Source: an uncultured Candidatus Udaeobacter sp. | GTDB taxonomy: Bacteria > Verrucomicrobiota > Verrucomicrobiia > Chthoniobacterales > UBA10450 | Direction of reading: 5' to 3' | Length of the DNA stretch: 5,688 nucleotides | NCBI GenBank assembly: GCA_955652715.1 | Contig: CATPBS010000247.1 | Span: 1-5,688, forward strand | In this document: positions 4,049 through 5,688 of the stretch, one piece after another | Layout: every line of letters starts with the position of its first letter | Position numbering within the stretch: the stretch's first letter is position 1 | Translations under genes and position numbers: made by a program | Notes under the pieces: model-generated | Seen by the model: the letters and a program-made list of their open reading frames with translations, nothing else | Told to the model about the DNA's origin: nothing | The model's database searches: none

Positions 4049-5088
4049 CTACCCGACGATTCTCAACACAGTTCCCGCGGGAGATTCGCGTGAGTTTGCT
4101 ATGCGGTTTACCGCCGCCAGCAGATTCCCGACCTCCGCGGCACTGTAGTGCGTCGTCATTCGCCCGCTCTTGTGTCCCAGAAGGTCCTGGCGATCTTCGA
4201 GACTCACGCCGACGGCTCTCAGACGCCGCCCAAACGTATGACGTAGATCGTGTACGCGAACACGCTTGAACGCCGCAGGCAGAGACCTCTCCAGCATTTT
4301 CTCGTACCGCGCCGCTGCACGCCGCCGCGCCGCCCTTTCCGATTGAGCCAGGTGAACACGTGAACCGGATGCTCGCCACGCAGTTCCTCGACGATGCACT
4401 GCGCAATATCGTTGAGGACGACGATCCGCGCCTCCCGGTTCTTGGTCACAGTTTCCGGCAGAAACGAACACACTGCGCTTGATCTCGCCGGTGTCGAGCT
4501 CCGGAATGCGCTGCTCCCACGCCCAACTCAAACCGCACAGCTCCTGAACCCGCTATCCCGTATTCACAGCGAACAGGGCCATCCGCTGCAGATGCCGGGC
4601 GAGTTCCCCGAACAACAGCCGCTGCTCGCACCAGTCGATGGGGTACGGCTTTCGGGCACTGCCGCTCCTGTCGAGCTGAATGAGTGGCGCCTGCGCGAGC
4701 CAGGTGAGATTTGAACCCTCGTCGCGCCAGAGGCGCGCAGCCAGATTCAAGATCCTTCGCGCCACAGCAATGTTGCGGTTGAGCGTGCCCGCCGCAAGCG
4801 GCCTTCGCCCGCCGAGCGGGCGACGCCGATGGTCGACGTACGGCTTGAACGAATCGTTGTGCCCAGACAGTCGAGCCATAGGTCTCCGATAAACGGGTCC
4901 ATGTCCTTCAGGGCCCGTGCATCCCGCTCGATGCTCCGCTTCCACGCGAACTCGGTCAGGTATCGGGTCGCCGCTTCTCTGAACTTCCGCCGCGGTCGCG
5001 TTCCGTAGATCGTGGCCTGGCGGATCTCTTCGATGCGCCGCGCGAGATACCTTGCTGCCTCTTCCTCATCACTCGTTCCAGAATGCAC
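4049..5088 (-). pseudogene. tyrosine recombinase / phage-type integrase, frameshifted and with in-frame stop
   Basis: Pieced together over two minus-strand frames. 5088-4861: SDEEEAARYLARRIEEIRQA and KFREAATRYLTEFAWKRSIE, the core-binding (SAM-like) domain. Frame shift near 4861, then FKPYVDHRR, NLAARLWRDEGSNLTWL, ARKPYPIDW and MALFAVNTG up to a TAG at 4555-4553. The same frame resumes with RVQELCGLSWAWEQRIPELD, giving the first catalytic arginine just past the stop. A second shift near 4465 leads to LPETVTKNREARIVVLN (beta-hairpin lysine) and EHPVHVFTW; a third near 4340 leads to ARYEKMLE and RVRVHDLRHTFGRRLRAVGV (HxxR, 4252-4241), LLGHKSGRMTTHYSAAE (His 4174-4172, nucleophile Tyr 4147-4145). 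About a dozen residues seem missing at the third shift, and the N-terminal arm-binding region before SGTSDEEE is absent. The C-terminus and stop (TAG, 4051-4049) are normal. The gene points toward the tRNA fragment. The number of independent lesions argues for true decay and not read errors. Confidence 0.93.
4076..4090. repeat. direct repeat copy 2, possible integrase arm site
   Basis: CGCGGGAGATTCGCG, one mismatch from 3869-3883. It falls within the last codons of the integrase and overlaps the palindrome TCCCGCGGGA (4073-4082). Attachment-site arms often overlap the end of int, which fits, but binding is not shown by the sequence. Confidence 0.3.
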
Positions 5089-5688
5089 CGGACCAGGCCC
5101 GCATGCAGCAATCCGACTGGGGAGACGGCTCAGGAAGCGCCAGAAGTCTGATGTGGCGCGCGCGTCGGCTGCTCGCGGATCACGGTCCTAAAGAATCTCG
5201 AGCGCTGCTCCCGCGTGACTCAGCGGGCGATCATCTGCGCCAGGTCCGTTATTGATCGATAGCGGGGGCGTGATTCCGATTAATAGCGGGTCGATAGTCA
5301 CCTTCAATGGGCGCAACGATGCGGCGTTCATTCGTCTCAATCGAGGCTCAAAGCCACTGCGAAAACGGCCATCCCCTTAGCTCCGCGAATCTTGTCACAA
5401 TCGGAGCGCGCTGGCGCTGCCGCCGATGCGGCGCCGAGCGGGCTGCGCGGTTCCGGGCTCGCGGGTAGATTTTATTTTCTGCCGAGACTTGGTCCGTTGA
5501 CGGGTCGGGATGGGCAAAGTGTGCACGAGGCGGCGCCCCAGACTCTAGCGAGAAGACTCCCGGCCGGACCGAGATGCGGGTGTTGCAAGCACAAGATCCG
5601 CAGACTGACAGGCCACCGCACAGGCCCGAGCCTGCGCGTTATGTCGGAATGCGCGCTGCGCGCACATCTCGCAGGGTCGCCCGCCTGT
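5089..5688. other. 600 bases with no recognisable gene
   Basis: Upstream of the integrase remnant the minus-strand frame stays open to a TAG at 5190-5188 and reads TSDFWRFLSRLPSRIAACGP, which is not integrase N-terminus and which I do not recognise. A repeat pair lies at 5254-5290. From 5287 a plus-strand frame is open to the window end (134 codons) but has no ATG until near its end and is Arg/Ala/Gly-rich, as random GC-rich DNA would be. A hairpin CGAGC/GCTCG (5435-5439, 5457-5461) followed by the T-rich 5470-5479 is a weak terminator candidate. No RNA gene was seen. Confidence 0.4.
5254..5290. repeat. short direct repeat pair, possible insertion-sequence end
   Basis: GATCGATAGCGGG (5254-5266) and GATTAATAGCGGG (5278-5290) agree in 11 of 13 positions with a 24-base period; TCGATAG recurs at 5291-5297. 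On the minus strand the block starts TGACTATCGACCCGC at 5300. Several short spaced repeats at one place resemble the multiple terminal repeats of IS21-type elements, but no transposase is recognisable beside it, so this is only a suggestion. Confidence 0.3.

Larger units (their letters stand above)
3978..5088 (-). mobile_element. remnant of a tRNA-targeted integrative element (att core plus int)
   Basis: A tRNA 3' half beside a tyrosine recombinase gene is the usual end of an integrative element, prophage or genomic island. Orientation matters: in an integrated element the integrase-side copy of this segment normally completes the host tRNA. Here the sequence left of the core is not a tRNA 5' half, so the layout is that of an attP, a tandem-element junction, or a rearranged left end. 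The second att copy and the element's cargo are not in this window, and the integrase is inactivated, so the remnant should not be able to move by itself. Confidence 0.65.

Noticed and set aside
3900..4100. Split tRNA: group I intron in the anticodon loop or a permuted tRNA
   Set aside because: The anticodon loop is uninterrupted, no upstream GGAAAGG plus D-arm was found, and the sequence after CCA is integrase coding, so no 5' half exists nearby.
3984..4406. Minus-strand ORF of 140 residues ending in EREGLEPSTPAL
   Set aside because: That tail is the well-known artefact of translating a tRNA T-arm and acceptor in reverse; the rest is a shadow of the integrase C-terminal region in another frame.
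5287..5688. Plus-strand frame open for 134 codons to the window end
   Set aside because: No start codon with a ribosome site and a composition typical of non-coding GC-rich sequence.
1..5688. CRISPR array, toxin-antitoxin pair, retron or other defence system
   Set aside because: No regularly spaced repeats, no reverse transcriptase, nuclease or paired small genes could be recognised.

Overview
The window is GC-rich by eye. It reads as a bacterial chromosomal segment that is intact on the left and decayed, mobile-element-derived in the middle and right. Closest familiar matches (from memory of families, no search) are proteobacterial: a Crp/Fnr regulator type common in soil and aquatic Proteobacteria, a DUF-like tyrosine integrase type common in Gammaproteobacteria, and a tRNA fragment with an encoded CCA. 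Genus cannot be set from this.

Left part (1-1896) holds three sound genes. A secreted or periplasmic NTF2/SnoaL-fold protein runs off the left edge on the minus strand; its true start is a GTG at 413 that adds a signal peptide. Divergent from it is a 228-residue Crp/Fnr-family transcription factor (580-1266), followed on the same strand by a second SnoaL-like protein (1474-1896). The regulator thus sits between two small proteins of the same fold, which makes local regulation plausible but unproven.

Middle part (1897-3980) is a gene graveyard. After a GC-rich palindromic cluster comes sequence with no recognisable intact gene, then a 5' remnant of a P1-family (S58) peptidase that passes at about 2881 directly into the 3' third of a YtcJ-like amidohydrolase, itself frameshifted at a run of six G. 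Past it lie a 37-codon small ORF with a good ribosome site (perhaps the stump of an exported protein), a terminator-like hairpin, and a doubtful 82-codon ORF.

Right part (3978-5688) is the remnant of an integrative element. The 3' half of a CAT-anticodon tRNA (anticodon stem through CCA) lies 21 bases from the end of a minus-strand tyrosine recombinase gene. The recombinase keeps its catalytic motifs but carries three frameshifts, an in-frame TAG and a missing N-terminus. No 5' tRNA half is present, so the site has the layout of an attP or of a junction between tandem elements rather than of an intact tRNA-integrase junction. Short symmetric and direct repeats flank the tRNA core. Beyond 5089 nothing could be assigned except a short repeat pair. 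I saw no clear sign of a novel defence or other multi-gene system; the points worth checking are the att-like junction, the pseudogene fusion and the regulator with two SnoaL-fold neighbours.
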